Assembly (NCBI GenBank): GCA_903840415.1 | Contig: CAIMFY010000075.1 | Location: forward strand, 1 to 62,486 | DNA: 62,486 bases | Reading direction: 5' to 3' | Source: an uncultured Opitutia bacterium | GTDB lineage: Bacteria; Verrucomicrobiota; Verrucomicrobiia; Opitutales; Opitutaceae | In this document: piece by piece, positions 62,388 through 62,486 of the stretch | How positions within the stretch are numbered: position 1 is the stretch's first letter | Layout of the letters: every line of letters starts with the position of its first letter | Position numbers and translations under genes: made by a program | The notes under the pieces: model-generated | Databases searched by the model: none | What the model was told of the DNA's origin: nothing | Seen by the model: only the letters and a program-made list of their open reading frames with translations

Positions 62388-62486
62388 TTGAGATTGCCTC
62401 GAATTAGTGGACACAGACAACCGCGTTGACGGGTAGCTGTTTGGTCGCTTGCGAGGACAGGAGCCATAAGGCTTGCCGCAGCAAGC
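62388..62486. repeat. right copy of flanking inverted repeat (cut by window end)
   Basis: These 99 bases are the exact reverse complement of 42-140. The window ends inside the hairpin loop, so the full extent is unknown. The repeat begins 36 bp beyond the outermost operator unit, leaving almost no spacer at this edge. Confidence 0.85.

Overview
The window is GC-rich, gene-dense DNA from a Gram-negative bacterium. It has an outer membrane (TonB-dependent receptors, an RND tripartite pump, many signal peptides). The mix of FecI/FecR signalling, YncE-like propellers and very large families of exported binding proteins suggests Verrucomicrobiota, probably Opitutaceae. That placement is inference; no rRNA, tRNA or housekeeping marker was seen. 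Almost every gene lies on the minus strand.

Layout. Both window ends lie in the same sequence in opposite orientation (42-140 and 62388-62486, 99 identical bases), so the 62 kb is bracketed by an inverted repeat. From the left: one plus-strand PstS-like binding protein (1036-2145); an operon of YncE propeller, outer-membrane lipoprotein, membrane-fusion protein and RND pump (8814 to 2187); an OmpR/PhoB-family two-component system on the plus strand (8949-11071); an operon of PepSY membrane protein, 2-hydroxycarboxylate transporter, RraA-like aldolase and DASS anion transporter (15512 to 11055); an orphan formate-dehydrogenase-gamma-like cytochrome b (15648-16292); then about 46 kb dominated by PstS-like proteins.

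The PstS-like family. I count 27 paralogs of a secreted periplasmic-binding-protein-type protein (PBP_like_2/PstS type, about 320-400 aa). Shared marks are a signal peptide, a 'NPL..L...QLD.IFGAER' segment, a central 'TWGQLGLTGEWADKPI' loop and a C-terminal 'LRF.LSREGQ' block. There is no ABC permease or ATPase anywhere in the window. They run in translationally coupled polycistrons with two SsuA/NMT1-like binding domains (one stand-alone, one fused), three small secreted Cache-like proteins plus a remnant of a fourth, three YncE-like propellers and three TonB receptors. One receptor is intact, one has a frameshift and one has an in-frame TGA. The last sits beside a FecI/FecR pair. Two consecutive operons (42631-37287 and 35983-28236) look like an old block duplication.

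Regulation. Thirteen transcription-unit heads, on both strands, carry the same 54-bp arrangement. It is four (once three) pentamers related to CTGAA/TTCAG spaced exactly 11 bp, followed at a fixed distance by a hexamer with A at position 2 and T at position 6. This resembles a PHO box plus -10 element, so almost the entire window looks like one regulon. The embedded two-component system is the obvious candidate regulator and is the only transcription unit without the element. The most interesting reading is an undescribed nutrient- or metal-responsive surface/periplasmic capture system built on arrays of transporter-less binding proteins. Its ligand cannot be read from the sequence.
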